The notes under the pieces: generated by a model
What the model was told of the DNA's origin: nothing
Seen by the model: only the letters and a program-made list of their open reading frames with translations
Database searches by the model: none
Made by a program: the position numbers and the translations under genes
Source of the DNA: Rhodobacter sp. Har01
Lineage (GTDB): Bacteria > Pseudomonadota > Alphaproteobacteria > Rhodobacterales > Rhodobacteraceae
DNA: 64,000 nucleotides
Assembly (NCBI RefSeq): GCF_020564565.1
Contig: NZ_JAJCTD010000007.1
Location: 46,814-110,813 of the forward strand
Direction of reading: 5' to 3'
Shown: piece after piece, positions 39,981-48,714 of the stretch
Position numbering within the stretch: the first letter of the stretch is position 1
Layout: each line of letters begins with the position of its first letter

Positions 39981-41546
39981 GTGACCCCCAAGCCCGAACC
40001 GATGAATGGCGCGCACAGCCTGGTGCGGACGCTGATCGACAGCGGCATCGACACCTGCTTCGCCAACCCCGGCACCAGCGAGATGCACTTCGTCGCCGCG
40101 CTGGACCGGATTCCCGGCATCGACTGCGTGCTGGGACTGCAGGAAAACGTCGTCACCGGCATGGCCGACGGCTACTACCGCATGACCCGGCGGCCGGCGG
40201 CGACGCTGCTGCATTGCGGGCCGGGGCTGATGAACGGCCTGGCCAACCTGCACAACGCGATGCGCGCCGGCAGCGGCATCGTCAACATCGTCGGCGACCA
40301 CGCCACCCACCACGCGCCCTTCGACCCGCCGCTGGCGCAGGACACCGATGCGCTGGCCCGCACGGTGTCGTCCTGGGTGCAGACCTCGCAGCGCTCTGCG
40401 GACGTGGGCCGCGACGCCGCCACCGCGGTGCAAGAGGCCAGTCGCCCGGGCGGCGGCATCGCCACGCTGATCCTGCCCTCGGACGCCTCGTGGAACCCCG
40501 GCGGACAGGTCGCCTCGCGCCTGCCCGTGCCCGGCCCGCCGCCGCTGCAGGCGCAGGTGATCGACGCCGCCGCCCGCGCCCTGCGCGACCATGGGTCCGA
40601 GGTGCTGATCCTGCTGGGCGCCGAGGCGGCGCTGGAGGCAGGTCAGGCGCTGGCCTGGCGCATCGCCGCCGCTACCGGCGCCACCGCGATGGTGGAGTTT
40701 CCCTGCGGCCGCGTCGCCCGGGGCCGCGGCCGCGTACCGCTGCCGAGGGTGCCGTACAACATCGACATGGCCCTCGCGGCGCTTGACCGCTTCCGCACCG
40801 TCGTTCTGGTCAACGCCGTGCCGCCGGTGGGCTTCTTCGCCTATCCCGGCAAGCCCTCGGTCCTGCACCGCGACGATGCCGTCTTCCACGCCCTCGCCCG
40901 CCCCGAACAGGATGCCCTTGCCGCGCTGACTGCCCTTGCCGAAGCCCTGGGCGCCCCGCGGACGGGCTTCCCCGACCCCGGCCCCCGCCCGGATATCGTT
41001 TCCGGACCGGCCACCCCGGAAGGCCTTGCGCGCACCCTGGCCGCCGTGCTGCCCGACAACGCCATCGTGGTCGATGAAAGCGTCTCCTTCGGCCGCGATT
41101 TCTACGCCCATACCCACGCCGCCGCCCCGCATGACTGGTTGCACCAGTCCGGCGGGGCGATCGGCATCGGCATGCCCCTTGGCGCCGGCGCCGCGCTGGG
41201 CTGCGGACGGGACCGCCGGGTGGTCACCCTGCAGGCCGACGGCTCGGGAATGTACACGCTGCAGGCGCTTTGGACGCAGGCGCGCGAACGGCTGCCGGTC
41301 ACCACCGTGATCCTGGCGAACCGCCGCTATGACATCCTGATCGGCGAATACGCCAACGTCGGCGCCACCCCCGGCCCGACGGCGATGGAGATGCTGGACC
41401 TTGGCAACCCCTCGCTCGACTGGGTCACCCTGGCCCGCGGCATGGGGGTCGAGGCGGCCCAGGCTGCCACGCTGGAGCGCTGCGCCGACCTGATGGCGCA
41501 AAGCTTTCGCTCGGACACGCCGTTCCTGATCGAATTGCTGATCTGA
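39981..41546 (+). CDS. ThDP-dependent acetolactate-synthase-like enzyme
   Basis: 521 aa from GTG 39981 (GGAGAG 6 bp upstream; an ATG at 40002 is in frame). The three ThDP-enzyme domains are visible: an N-terminal Pyr domain with FANPGTSEMHF and the catalytic Glu in GLQENVVTGMADGYYR, a central domain, and a C-terminal PP domain with ADGSGMY in place of GDG and the metal-binding Asn in LANRRYD. It probably decarboxylates or ligates a 2-keto acid. Not a true acetolactate synthase (no small-subunit gene, short length). Controlled from the GntR box upstream. Confidence 0.88.
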   Translation: MTPKPEPMNGAHSLVRTLIDSGIDTCFANPGTSEMHFVAALDRIPGIDCVLGLQENVVTGMADGYYRMTRRPAATLLHCGPGLMNGLANLHNAMRAGSGIVNIVGDHATHHAPFDPPLAQDTDALARTVSSWVQTSQRSADVGRDAATAVQEASRPGGGIATLILPSDASWNPGGQVASRLPVPGPPPLQAQVIDAAARALRDHGSEVLILLGAEAALEAGQALAWRIAAATGATAMVEFPCGRVARGRGRVPLPRVPYNIDMALAALDRFRTVVLVNAVPPVGFFAYPGKPSVLHRDDAVFHALARPEQDALAALTALAEALGAPRTGFPDPGPRPDIVSGPATPEGLARTLAAVLPDNAIVVDESVSFGRDFYAHTHAAAPHDWLHQSGGAIGIGMPLGAGAALGCGRDRRVVTLQADGSGMYTLQALWTQARERLPVTTVILANRRYDILIGEYANVGATPGPTAMEMLDLGNPSLDWVTLARGMGVEAAQAATLERCADLMAQSFRSDTPFLIELLI

Positions 41547-41563
41547 CGGCAAGGGCCGTCCGG

Positions 41564-41584
41564 CACCGCCTCCCAGGTGCGGTG
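41564..41584. terminator. Hairpin between convergent ThDP-enzyme and apt genes
   Basis: CACCGC (41564-41569) / GCGGTG (41579-41584), 9-nt loop, between two convergent stops. It could act in both directions; no clear T-run. Confidence 0.5.
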
Positions 41585-41591
41585 GGGGGTG

Positions 41592-42131
41592 TCAGAGCCC
41601 CTCGAAGTCGCAAAGCGCGTGGACGTCCATGCCCATGGATTCCAGCTTCTTGCGGCCTCCCAGGGCGGGCAGGTCCACCACGAACGCGCAGCCCACAACC
41701 TGCGCGCCCAGTCGTTCGATCAGCTTTATGCCGGCTTCCGCCGTGCCGCCGGTGGCCAACAGGTCGTCGACCAGCAGCACCGTCTCGCCCGGCTGCATGG
41801 CGTCGTCATGCACCTCGACCACCGCTTCGCCGTATTCCAGCGTGTAGGCCTGGGAAATCGTCTGGCCCGGCAGCTTGCCCTTCTTGCGGATCGGCACGAA
41901 GCCGGTGCTGAGTTGGTGCGCCACCGCGCCGCCCAGGATGAAGCCGCGCGCCTCGAGCCCCACCACCTTGTCGATCCGCATTCCGGCAAACGGGGCCAGC
42001 AGCTGGTCAACGCACATCCGGAACCCGCGCGGGTCGGCGAAAAGGGTGGTCACGTCGCGGAACAGGATGCCCTCGTGCGGGAAGTCCACGATGGTGCGGA
42101 TGTAGTCCTTGACGGTCTTGTGCGGGGTCAT
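41592..42131 (-). CDS. apt: adenine phosphoribosyltransferase
   Basis: Forms AMP from adenine and PRPP, 179 aa, the usual length. N-terminal [20 protein letters not shown]; the PRPP loop [16 protein letters not shown] is near residue 120. It lies 15 bp downstream of mtnP in the same direction, so adenine released from methylthioadenosine can be salvaged directly. Confidence 0.97.
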   Translation of the reverse strand: MTPHKTVKDYIRTIVDFPHEGILFRDVTTLFADPRGFRMCVDQLLAPFAGMRIDKVVGLEARGFILGGAVAHQLSTGFVPIRKKGKLPGQTISQAYTLEYGEAVVEVHDDAMQPGETVLLVDDLLATGGTAEAGIKLIERLGAQVVGCAFVVDLPALGGRKKLESMGMDVHALCDFEGL

Positions 42132-42146
42132 GGAGGGGGTCCTTGG

Positions 42147-43013
42147 TCAAAGCACGCGGGCCGCGACGGCGTCGAGCATCGCCAGCACGTCCGGGTCGCG
42201 TTTCTCGGGCGCGGTCATCAGGGCATAGGTCAGCGCGGTGTCGCAGCCGTGCGGGCAGGTGTCCCGTTCCGGCCCCAGCAGGGCGGGCAGGCGGGCGACC
42301 GTCGCGCGCGCGAGGGCTGCATTGGCATTCAGCGTGGCGATGATCGAGGCCACGTCCACGGCGTCATGGTCGGGGTGCCAGCAGTCATAGTCGGTGACCA
42401 TGGCCAGCGAGGCGTAGCAAAGCTCGGCCTCGCGGGCGAGTTTGGCCTCGGGCATGCCGGTCATGCCGATCACGTCGGCGCCCCATTGCCGGTAGAGCCG
42501 GCTTTCGGCCAGGGTCGAGAACTGCGGGCCTTCCATGGCGATGTAGGTGGCGCCTTCGTGGACGGTGGCCCCGGCGGCGCGGGCGGCGGCGGCGGCAAGC
42601 TGGCCCAGCCGCGGGCAGGTGGGATGGCCGAAGCCGACATGGGCGACGCAGCCCTGGCCGAAGAAGCTTTTGTCGCGGGCGAAGGTGCGGTCGATGAACT
42701 GGTCGACCAGGACGAAATGGCCCGGCGCGTAGTCTTCCCGCAGCGACCCCACGGCCGAGACGGCGAGGATGTCGGTGCAGCCCAGCCGCTTGAGCGCGTC
42801 GATGTTGGCGCGATAGGGCACCGTTGTCGGGCTGTGGACATGGCCGCGGCCGTGGCGGGGCAGGAAGGCCATCGGCACGCCGTCGAGCCGGCCGATCAGG
42901 ATCTCGTCGGAGGGCTTGCCCCAGGGGGTCTTGACCCTGGTCCAGCTTGCCCCCTCGAGCCCCTCGATCTGATAGACCCCGCTGCCGCCGATGATGCCGA
43001 TCATGGTCTGCAT
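42147..43013 (-). CDS. mtnP: S-methyl-5'-thioadenosine phosphorylase
   Basis: 288 aa. Splits methylthioadenosine, the by-product of polyamine and acyl-homoserine lactone synthesis, into adenine and methylthioribose-1-phosphate. IGIIGGSGVY at the N-terminus with phosphate-binding RHGRGHVHSP near residue 55, TYIAMEGPQFSTLAES near 175 and DYDCWH near 220. ATG 43013 with AGGAG upstream. Operon with apt. Confidence 0.96.
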   Translation of the reverse strand: MQTMIGIIGGSGVYQIEGLEGASWTRVKTPWGKPSDEILIGRLDGVPMAFLPRHGRGHVHSPTTVPYRANIDALKRLGCTDILAVSAVGSLREDYAPGHFVLVDQFIDRTFARDKSFFGQGCVAHVGFGHPTCPRLGQLAAAAARAAGATVHEGATYIAMEGPQFSTLAESRLYRQWGADVIGMTGMPEAKLAREAELCYASLAMVTDYDCWHPDHDAVDVASIIATLNANAALARATVARLPALLGPERDTCPHGCDTALTYALMTAPEKRDPDVLAMLDAVAARVL

Positions 43014-43531
43014 GGGGGTCTCCTGTCGTTGCGGGCTTGGGGGCGGGCTTGGGGGCGGGCTTGGGGGTCGCGGGCCGGGGCACGATAAACTTCGGGCCGC
43101 TAGGGGGGAAGGGGGGTGTCCCATGGTGGGACATCTTGTCCCGCAAAGGATTCCAATGGGTTACAAGTTCGATTTAAGGAATTGTTAGGATTTTGGCTGG
43201 TGATCGGCCGGGGGGATCGGGCCGGGTGGTCCCGGGGACGGCGGCAAGACGCGGGTTGTGCGGGGCAGGCCAGACCGGCGGCGGCAGAAAACGGATGGTC
43301 CAGTCGGGCTGCGGCGCAGTCCTTCTTCGGACATCGGCCGGGCGGAACGGGCAGGGTCGGGCGGGCCGGGTCGGGCGGGCCGGTGAGAGGAAAGACAGCC
43401 GCCCGCGTCGGCCGCAGGCGGGGTGTGGCAGCCGTGGCGCGGCGAAGGTTCGGGCCATCGCCCTGCCGCGCGGGCAGATCGCGCCCGCAAGCCGGCAGCC
43501 TCGGCGATGAAGCCCTTGCGAAACCTGCCTT
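43014..43531. other. Gene-free stretch with short tandem repeats
   Basis: 518 bp with no convincing gene. Just upstream of mtnP are three tandem 12-bp units GGGCTTGGGGGC (43033-43068, last unit with one change). Further on, GGGTCGGGCGGGCC occurs twice in tandem (43354-43381). A single AT-rich island around 43150-43195 (GGGTTACAAGTTCGATTTAA region) could be the mtnP promoter area. Confidence 0.55.
43033..43068. repeat. 3 x 12-bp tandem repeat upstream of mtnP
   Basis: Units GGGCTTGGGGGC, GGGCTTGGGGGC, GGGCTTGGGGGT, beginning 20 bp before the mtnP start codon on the opposite strand. On the transcript side they read as C-rich and could influence translation or vary in number between strains. 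Confidence 0.75.
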
Positions 43532-43930
43532 TCAGCCCGGAGCATCGCGCGACACCGGATCGCGCGATACGGTCAAGAACGCGCGGCTTGAGACGGACAC
43601 CGAGTTGTTGCAGGTGTCGTTCGCATTGGCGAACAGACACCCGCTGGCGTGATGGATCGAACCGAAGTGCAGACCGCGTTCCCTGGCGGTATCGCATAAG
43701 CCTTCGACATCCTTGACATCGAACACAAGCTTGACCAGCGACTGACCTTCCTTCTGCCCCTTGGCCGCAGGATGCAGAAGCAAGCCGATGCCTTCGCCCT
43801 TTGGGCGCAGTTCCACGATCCGGTCACCTTCAAGGCGGAGGTCTTCAAAGCCGAGGTGGCGACAGCAGAAGGCCGCCATTTCGTCGATCTTCCGTGTGAA
43901 GACGATGAGGCGTCCCAAAGCCGGAGTCAT
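43532..43930 (-). CDS. VOC-superfamily (glyoxalase/bleomycin-resistance fold) protein
   Basis: 132 aa from ATG 43930. Two beta-alpha-beta-beta-beta modules: LGRLIVFTRKIDEMAAFCCRHLGF, then KLVFDVKDVEGLCDTARERGL and the end FANANDTCNNSVSVSSRAF. The C-terminal motif usually reads DPxGNSV in relatives; here DTCNNSV replaces it, so the metal site may be altered. Substrate unknown. It stands alone in a sparse, low-coding region. Confidence 0.75.
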   Translation of the reverse strand: MTPALGRLIVFTRKIDEMAAFCCRHLGFEDLRLEGDRIVELRPKGEGIGLLLHPAAKGQKEGQSLVKLVFDVKDVEGLCDTARERGLHFGSIHHASGCLFANANDTCNNSVSVSSRAFLTVSRDPVSRDAPG

Positions 43931-44461
43931 CCGAAGCCTCGAAGCCCGGGTTTCGCGCAACCCGGCCCCTGCCGCCAAACGAATGGCAAATTTGTCCCGC
44001 TTGATCCCCTTGCGAAAGGTCGCGCCGATTGCGGACGTTCCTGGCAGGGCATCTTGTCGCTGCGGCCGAGCCGTTCCGGACAGGGCACCTTGACGCTCTG
44101 GCCGAAAGGACGCCCCGGCCGGGCTGACAGCCGCGCAGCGGCCCCGGTCCGCACCCGCCCGCCTGCGGCCGGGCGCCGGCCTGTGGTGGATCGGGGGGGC
44201 GGCGGTTTGAGTCCGATGCGGGCGTTCGCGCCGACCTGAACGGGCGGACCAGGAAACGCACCGCGTTTCCCCGCCCGGCCAGTGCCCCGGCGCGGCACGG
44301 CCGGTTCCGCCAGAACCGACAGAGGCCGGCGCCTGCCCCGGCTGCGGATATCGCAGGCGGTGGCGGAGGCAATGGCCCCCGCCAGCCCGGAGCGCGCCTG
44401 AAACCCGGATGACCGCTTCGTCCGCAGAGCGGACAATGGCAGCCCCCGAACAGCCCCACCC
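43931..44461. other. Gene-free stretch
   Basis: 531 bp of very GC-rich sequence between the VOC gene start and the stop of the membrane-protein gene. Open frames exist on both strands but show no ribosome site, domain or membrane pattern. Nothing further seen. Confidence 0.5.
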
Positions 44462-46177
44462 CTACGACGGCACGCCCCTTTGAATGATCCCCGTTGCGGC
44501 CGCCGCGGCGAGGGCCGAGACCAGCCAGCCGGCGAAGATCAGGGGCCAGCGGGCCCACCAAAGGGTGAAGCCCCAGGGGCCGCGGTCCTTTGACGGGCTC
44601 CAGCTGCGGGTCTGGCCGAGTTCGACCACGGGCACCACCACGTCGATGCCGTAGGCAAGGGGGTGGAAGCTTTCCCAGTCGAGGCCGGCGCCTTCGGGGC
44701 CGTTCCAGGCTGCGGCGGGGTTGGCGATGCAGCCGGGAGTGGGCCGGGGGATGCAGTCCTGCGTCAGCAGCCTTTGCCAGCCTTCGGAGGCGGCCACGAG
44801 GTCGTTGTTGGGGGCCATGGAACCTTCGTTCCAGGCGGCGGCCGAGAGGGCTGCGGACAGCGCGCAGAGGGCGGCGATCCAGGCCAGCGCGCGGAACGGC
44901 GCGAAGCCATAGCCGACGATGGCGCGGGCGGCGCTGTCCCAGGCCTTGTCGAAGGCGGCCAGCGCGGCGCCGAGACCGCCCTTGGCGCGGGCGGCGGCGC
45001 GGCGGGCGCGGCCTTTCAGGCGCGACTGTTCCTCCATGATCGCGCGGGCTTCGGCCTCATGCCCCATGCGGTGCAGGGTGGCGGCGCATTGGGCATAGGG
45101 TTGCGGCAGGAAGCGGCCGTCCTTGGTGGCGGTGCGGGCCAGCCATGTCAGCCGGGTGGCGGCGTCGGTGGGCGCGTCGCGGGTGATGCGGTCATAGGTC
45201 AAGCCGTCAAGGTAGGTGCGGCCTTCGCCGGGCCAGGAGGCCAGGTCGTCCACCAGGTCTCCGACCTGAGCCGAGGGCAGGTGGAGGGTGCCGGTGGCGA
45301 CGGTGACGTCCTGCCAGAAGAACTCGGCCGCGACCTGCATGCGTTGGGCGGAAAGGGCAGGGCCTGCGGGGTTGGAGAGTTCCGCGCCGCCAAGGTCAAG
45401 CTGGCCGCCGATGCGGGCGCCGGAAAGGCGAAGCTCGCCTTCCACATGAAACGGCAGGTCGGGCTGGCTGCGCAGGATGACGTCGCCCGAGACCTGAGCG
45501 GCCTGAAGCGACAGGGCCAGGCCGCCGGGGTTGAGGAAGCGGCCACCGTCGCAGGCCAGCTGGCCGGCGATCTGGGCGCCGGAGAGCGAGGTTTCGCCCT
45601 GGCAGGTGAAGGCGGTGCCGGAGGCGGCGCGGAGATAGACCGAGGCGCCGATGCGCGCGCCTTGCGCGGTAAGGCCCGAGAGGGTGGCGCCATGCAGGGC
45701 GAGTTGGCCGCCGATCTGCGCATTGGCGAAGGACAGCTTGCCGGGGACGGTGACGCCGAGAAGGAAGGCCGAGCCGGCGATCTCGGCGCCTTCGGCGGTG
45801 AGGCCGGGCAGGTGGCTGCCGGACAGGACCAGTTGGGCGAAACGGGTGCGGCGGGCGGCGATGGGGTGGGTGAAGGCGCAGAGGCGCAGGTCGGTCTCGC
45901 CCCTGGTTTCGCTGAAGGACAGGATCAGCGGGCCGTCGATGACGGCGCCAAGCAGGCGGATGCCCAGCGGGGCGACCGGCGCTTCGGGCGAGCCGCCGGT
46001 CAGGAGATGAGCCAGAAGCTCGGCGCGGATGCGCGGGGCGGTGGCCTCTGCCGGGTCGGGGACGGTGGGGGAAAGCTGGCACAGGGTGCCGGCGGCGGCA
46101 TGGGCGAGGAGCGCGCGCTCGGCCTCGGTCGGGCCGGCGGCAAGGAAGGCGGTGATGTCGAACCGGGCGGCGGGCAT
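44462..46177 (-). CDS. Membrane protein with pentapeptide-like beta-helix repeats
   Basis: 571 aa from ATG 46177 (the frame stays open to 46561 but that extension is Pro/Arg-rich and implausible). Residues about 95-340 contain repeated units of the type GAxIGGQLxLxGAxL (QIGGQLALHGATLSGLTAQG, QIAGQLACDGG, RIGGQLDLGGAEL), predicting a right-handed beta-helix. Residues about 425-455 and 535-565 are hydrophobic and form two membrane segments flanking a domain with two cysteines (TQDCIPRPTPGCI). Related proteins are sometimes labelled membrane-associated oxidoreductase, without proof. Function unknown. Confidence 0.75.
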   Translation of the reverse strand: MPAARFDITAFLAAGPTEAERALLAHAAAGTLCQLSPTVPDPAEATAPRIRAELLAHLLTGGSPEAPVAPLGIRLLGAVIDGPLILSFSETRGETDLRLCAFTHPIAARRTRFAQLVLSGSHLPGLTAEGAEIAGSAFLLGVTVPGKLSFANAQIGGQLALHGATLSGLTAQGARIGASVYLRAASGTAFTCQGETSLSGAQIAGQLACDGGRFLNPGGLALSLQAAQVSGDVILRSQPDLPFHVEGELRLSGARIGGQLDLGGAELSNPAGPALSAQRMQVAAEFFWQDVTVATGTLHLPSAQVGDLVDDLASWPGEGRTYLDGLTYDRITRDAPTDAATRLTWLARTATKDGRFLPQPYAQCAATLHRMGHEAEARAIMEEQSRLKGRARRAAARAKGGLGAALAAFDKAWDSAARAIVGYGFAPFRALAWIAALCALSAALSAAAWNEGSMAPNNDLVAASEGWQRLLTQDCIPRPTPGCIANPAAAWNGPEGAGLDWESFHPLAYGIDVVVPVVELGQTRSWSPSKDRGPWGFTLWWARWPLIFAGWLVSALAAAAATGIIQRGVPS

Positions 46178-46487
46178 GATGCCAGGGACTATGGCGCCCC
46201 GGGGGGGCCGCGCGCAAGGGGGCTGTCCCTGGCGGCGGCGGGGAAGGCCGCAAGGGATTCCAAGGGGTTGGTTCGGCGCGGTGGGGAATGCACGGGGCGC
46301 GGAGGGGCGGGCGTGACGGCGGGTGCCGGCAGGCCGGGGGTTCGCTGCGGGAAAGCGGGACGGCGGGCGCGCGTCATGTCGCAGGGGCCCGCGTGCGAGG
46401 GGGGCTTGCGACGCTGCGCGGCCGTGCCCGCTGGGGGCTTGGGCGCCGGTGCCCCTTGCGGCGCTGCGCGGCCGTTCGGGCGGCCTT
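46178..46487. other. Gene-free stretch with 20-bp direct repeat
   Basis: 310 bp without a gene. TTGCGACGCTGCGCGGCCGT (46406-46425) and TTGCGGCGCTGCGCGGCCGT (46456-46475) match at 19 of 20 positions with a 50-bp period. Confidence 0.6.
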
Positions 46488-47387
46488 TCAGGTCGAGGCG
46501 ACGATGACATCCGGCACGATCCCGGAGCCGCTGAGGAACGGGCTGACATCGCGTCCGGCAAACAACCCGTGGTCCGTCACCAGGATCGCCGCCATCCCGG
46601 CGGCGCGACCGCCAAGGACATCGGTGTGCAGGGTGTCGCCGACCATGGCCAGCCGGTGCGGCGGCAGGCCTGCCCGCTGCTCGGCCTCGGCGAAGGCTTC
46701 GGGGAAGGGCTTGCCGAACCAGTGGACGGGGGTGCCGAGGCGGTCGATCACCTCATGCGCCCAGAAGCCCGGCTCGATGGTCAGTCCGCCTTCGCGCGGG
46801 GCGACGAGGTCGGGGTTGGCCACCACCAGCGGGCGGGGGCGGGCGGCGAGGGCGGCGTGCAGGGCGGCGCGGGTTTCGAGAGTCCAGCGCGAGGTGGACA
46901 GGAACAGGAAGCCATCCACCCGGTCCCAGCCGCCGGTGTCCAGCAGGCTGGTGACGCGGGCGGGGATATCGTGGAAATCGTCGCCGGCCTGGGAAATGGC
47001 GCCCCAATGCGCGCCGGGGGCGACCCGGTCCAGATGCGCCACGGCGACATCGCGGGACGACACCACCTCGTCTTCGCCGAAGTCGAAGCCGAGGCGGCGA
47101 TACTTGGCCAGCGCATCGGCCCTTGTGTAGCTGGCGGCGTTGGTCAGCACGACCAGCCGCTTGCCCATGGCGCGCAGCTGCGCCATCCGTTCGACCGCAC
47201 CGGGAATGGGGGTGTCGCCGATGTTCAAGACGCCGAAGGCGTCGAGCACGAAGCCATCCCAGCGGTCGGCCACTTCGGCCAGGGTCGGGGCGTGCAGCGG
47301 GGCCTGGGGGTAGGTGGCGGCGGGCAGGCGGGCGCGCACCTCTTCGTAGCGGGCGAAGGCCGCGGCGGCGTCCAGCGGTTCAGACAC
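46488..47387 (-). CDS. HAD-IIA family phosphatase (AraL/NagD-like)
   Basis: 299 aa. Nucleophile Asp in FVLDAFGVLN near residue 49, Thr/Ser motif VLTNAAS near 82, Lys/Asp motifs in WFGKPFPEAF and MVGDTLHTDVLGG. The position two after the nucleophile is Phe, not the usual acid/base Asp, a change also seen in some HAD-IIA subfamilies. By analogy with Bacillus AraL it may dephosphorylate a sugar or polyol phosphate. Last gene of the leftward operon; it overlaps the SDR stop by 8 bp. Confidence 0.85.
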   Translation of the reverse strand: MSEPLDAAAAFARYEEVRARLPAATYPQAPLHAPTLAEVADRWDGFVLDAFGVLNIGDTPIPGAVERMAQLRAMGKRLVVLTNAASYTRADALAKYRRLGFDFGEDEVVSSRDVAVAHLDRVAPGAHWGAISQAGDDFHDIPARVTSLLDTGGWDRVDGFLFLSTSRWTLETRAALHAALAARPRPLVVANPDLVAPREGGLTIEPGFWAHEVIDRLGTPVHWFGKPFPEAFAEAEQRAGLPPHRLAMVGDTLHTDVLGGRAAGMAAILVTDHGLFAGRDVSPFLSGSGIVPDVIVAST

Positions 47388-48147
47388 TGGTGAACCCGCC
47401 TTCCACCATCAGCAGCGCGCCGTTGACCATGTCCGAGGCCGAAGACGCCAGGTAAAGCGCGGCGTCGGCCACCTCGACCGGCTCGGCAAAGCGGCGCGAG
47501 GGGGTGGCAAGGCGCAAGGGATCACCCTTTTCCGGCCGGCCCCAGACCTGCCGGCCCATCGGCGTCATCACCACCGTCGGGCAGATCGCGTTGACCTGGA
47601 TGTTGTGCCGCGCCCATTCGGCGCAGAGCGACTTGGTCAGCGCGTTCAGCCCGCCCTTCGACGTGGCATAGGCGGCGTGGTCGTCCAGCGCGATCACCCC
47701 GGTCTGCGACGAGATGTTGATGACCTTGCCCCGCCGCTGCGCAATCATCGCCGGTGCCAGCGCCTGCGCCAGAAGGAAGGGCGCGCGCAGGTTCACCGCC
47801 ATGGTTTCGTCCCACTGCGCCAGGGTCAGGTCCAGCGCCGGGGCGATGCGCGCAACTCCGGCCGAGTTCACCAGGATGTCGATGGTTCCCCAGGCCGCAA
47901 GGGCCTGTTGCGCGGCCTGGATGGGACCCTCCGGCGTAGCCATGTCCGCTTCGATGACAAGGCATTGCCTGCCATGCCCGCGCACTTGTGCGGCCACTTC
48001 GTCCAGCCCGGCGCGGTCACGGGCGACGGCCACGATGTCGGCCCCGGCCTCGGCAAACACCGCGCAGATCTCGGCGCCGATGCCTTTCGAGGCCCCGGTG
48101 ACCAACGCCTTGCGGCCGGCAAGCGAGAAGCGGTCCTGCCAGGGCAT
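47380..48147 (-). CDS. Short-chain dehydrogenase/reductase
   Basis: 255-aa classical SDR. Cofactor motif VTGASKGIGAEI near residue 18, NSAGV near 92, catalytic Ser in INISSQTGV and Tyr/Lys in YATSKGG near 160-164. The Asp/Glu pattern after beta-2 (VARDRAGL) suggests NADP as possible. Probably oxidises a polyol or sugar in this operon. Three bases separate it from the SIS gene. Confidence 0.92.
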   Translation of the reverse strand: MPWQDRFSLAGRKALVTGASKGIGAEICAVFAEAGADIVAVARDRAGLDEVAAQVRGHGRQCLVIEADMATPEGPIQAAQQALAAWGTIDILVNSAGVARIAPALDLTLAQWDETMAVNLRAPFLLAQALAPAMIAQRRGKVINISSQTGVIALDDHAAYATSKGGLNALTKSLCAEWARHNIQVNAICPTVVMTPMGRQVWGRPEKGDPLRLATPSRRFAEPVEVADAALYLASSASDMVNGALLMVEGGFTSV

Positions 48148-48150
48148 CGG

Positions 48151-48714
48151 TCACTCCAGATTGGTATGCCGGGCGCGCATGGCGTCCGGGGCGACCTTGA
48201 GGCGGTCGCGCAGCGCCAGCACCAGCAACTCGAAGGCCAGATACTGCGCGCCTTCGTAAAGCGAGCCCATCGGCAGGACCGAGGTCGCCGCCGTGCCCCG
48301 GTCATTGGCCATGGTCTGGGCCGGGATCAGGAACACCCGGTCGGCGGCCTGCGGCGCGCGGCCCTGCGGCTGGGCGGTCACGCAGGCGACGCGGGCGCCG
48401 GCCGCTTTCGCCACGCCGATCAGGCCGTTGACGGTGGAGAACGCGCCGGGGCCGGCGCTGACCAGCAGCAGGTCGCCGGGGCCGACGGGGGGGCAGGACA
48501 TGTCACCCGCCACATGCGCGTCAAGGCCGAGGTGGTAGAGCCGCATGGCGAGGGCGCGCATCATCAGCCCCTCGCGCCCGACGCCGAAACAGACCACGCG
48601 GCTTGCGGCGGCGAGGTCTTCCACCAGCCCGGCCATCGCGGCGGGGTCCACCCCGGCCACGGCATCGCGGATTTCGGCCGAGGCCCGCGCGGCAAGATCC
48701 TTCAGGTCGCTCAT
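48151..48714 (-). CDS. SIS-domain sugar-phosphate isomerase
   Basis: 187 aa. Resembles 6-phospho-3-hexuloisomerase: VVCFGVGREGLMMRALAMRL for the phosphate loop, HVAGDMSCPPVGPGDLLLVSAGPG, and the C-terminal TSVLPMGSLYEGAQYL with a conserved Glu for isomerisation. It likely interconverts a keto- and aldo-sugar phosphate. The ATG overlaps the stop of the AraM-like gene by 4 bp. Confidence 0.88.
   Translation of the reverse strand: MSDLKDLAARASAEIRDAVAGVDPAAMAGLVEDLAAASRVVCFGVGREGLMMRALAMRLYHLGLDAHVAGDMSCPPVGPGDLLLVSAGPGAFSTVNGLIGVAKAAGARVACVTAQPQGRAPQAADRVFLIPAQTMANDRGTAATSVLPMGSLYEGAQYLAFELLVLALRDRLKVAPDAMRARHTNLE

Noticed and set aside
39981..41546. Biosynthetic acetolactate synthase large subunit (ilvB)
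   Set aside because: Shorter than IlvB, no ilvN follows, the GDG motif is ADG, and the promoter carries the sugar-acid operator.
46178..46561. N-terminal extension of the beta-helix membrane protein
   Set aside because: The extra 128 residues are Pro/Arg/Ala-rich with shadow character, and the ATG at 46177 gives a sensible N-terminus.
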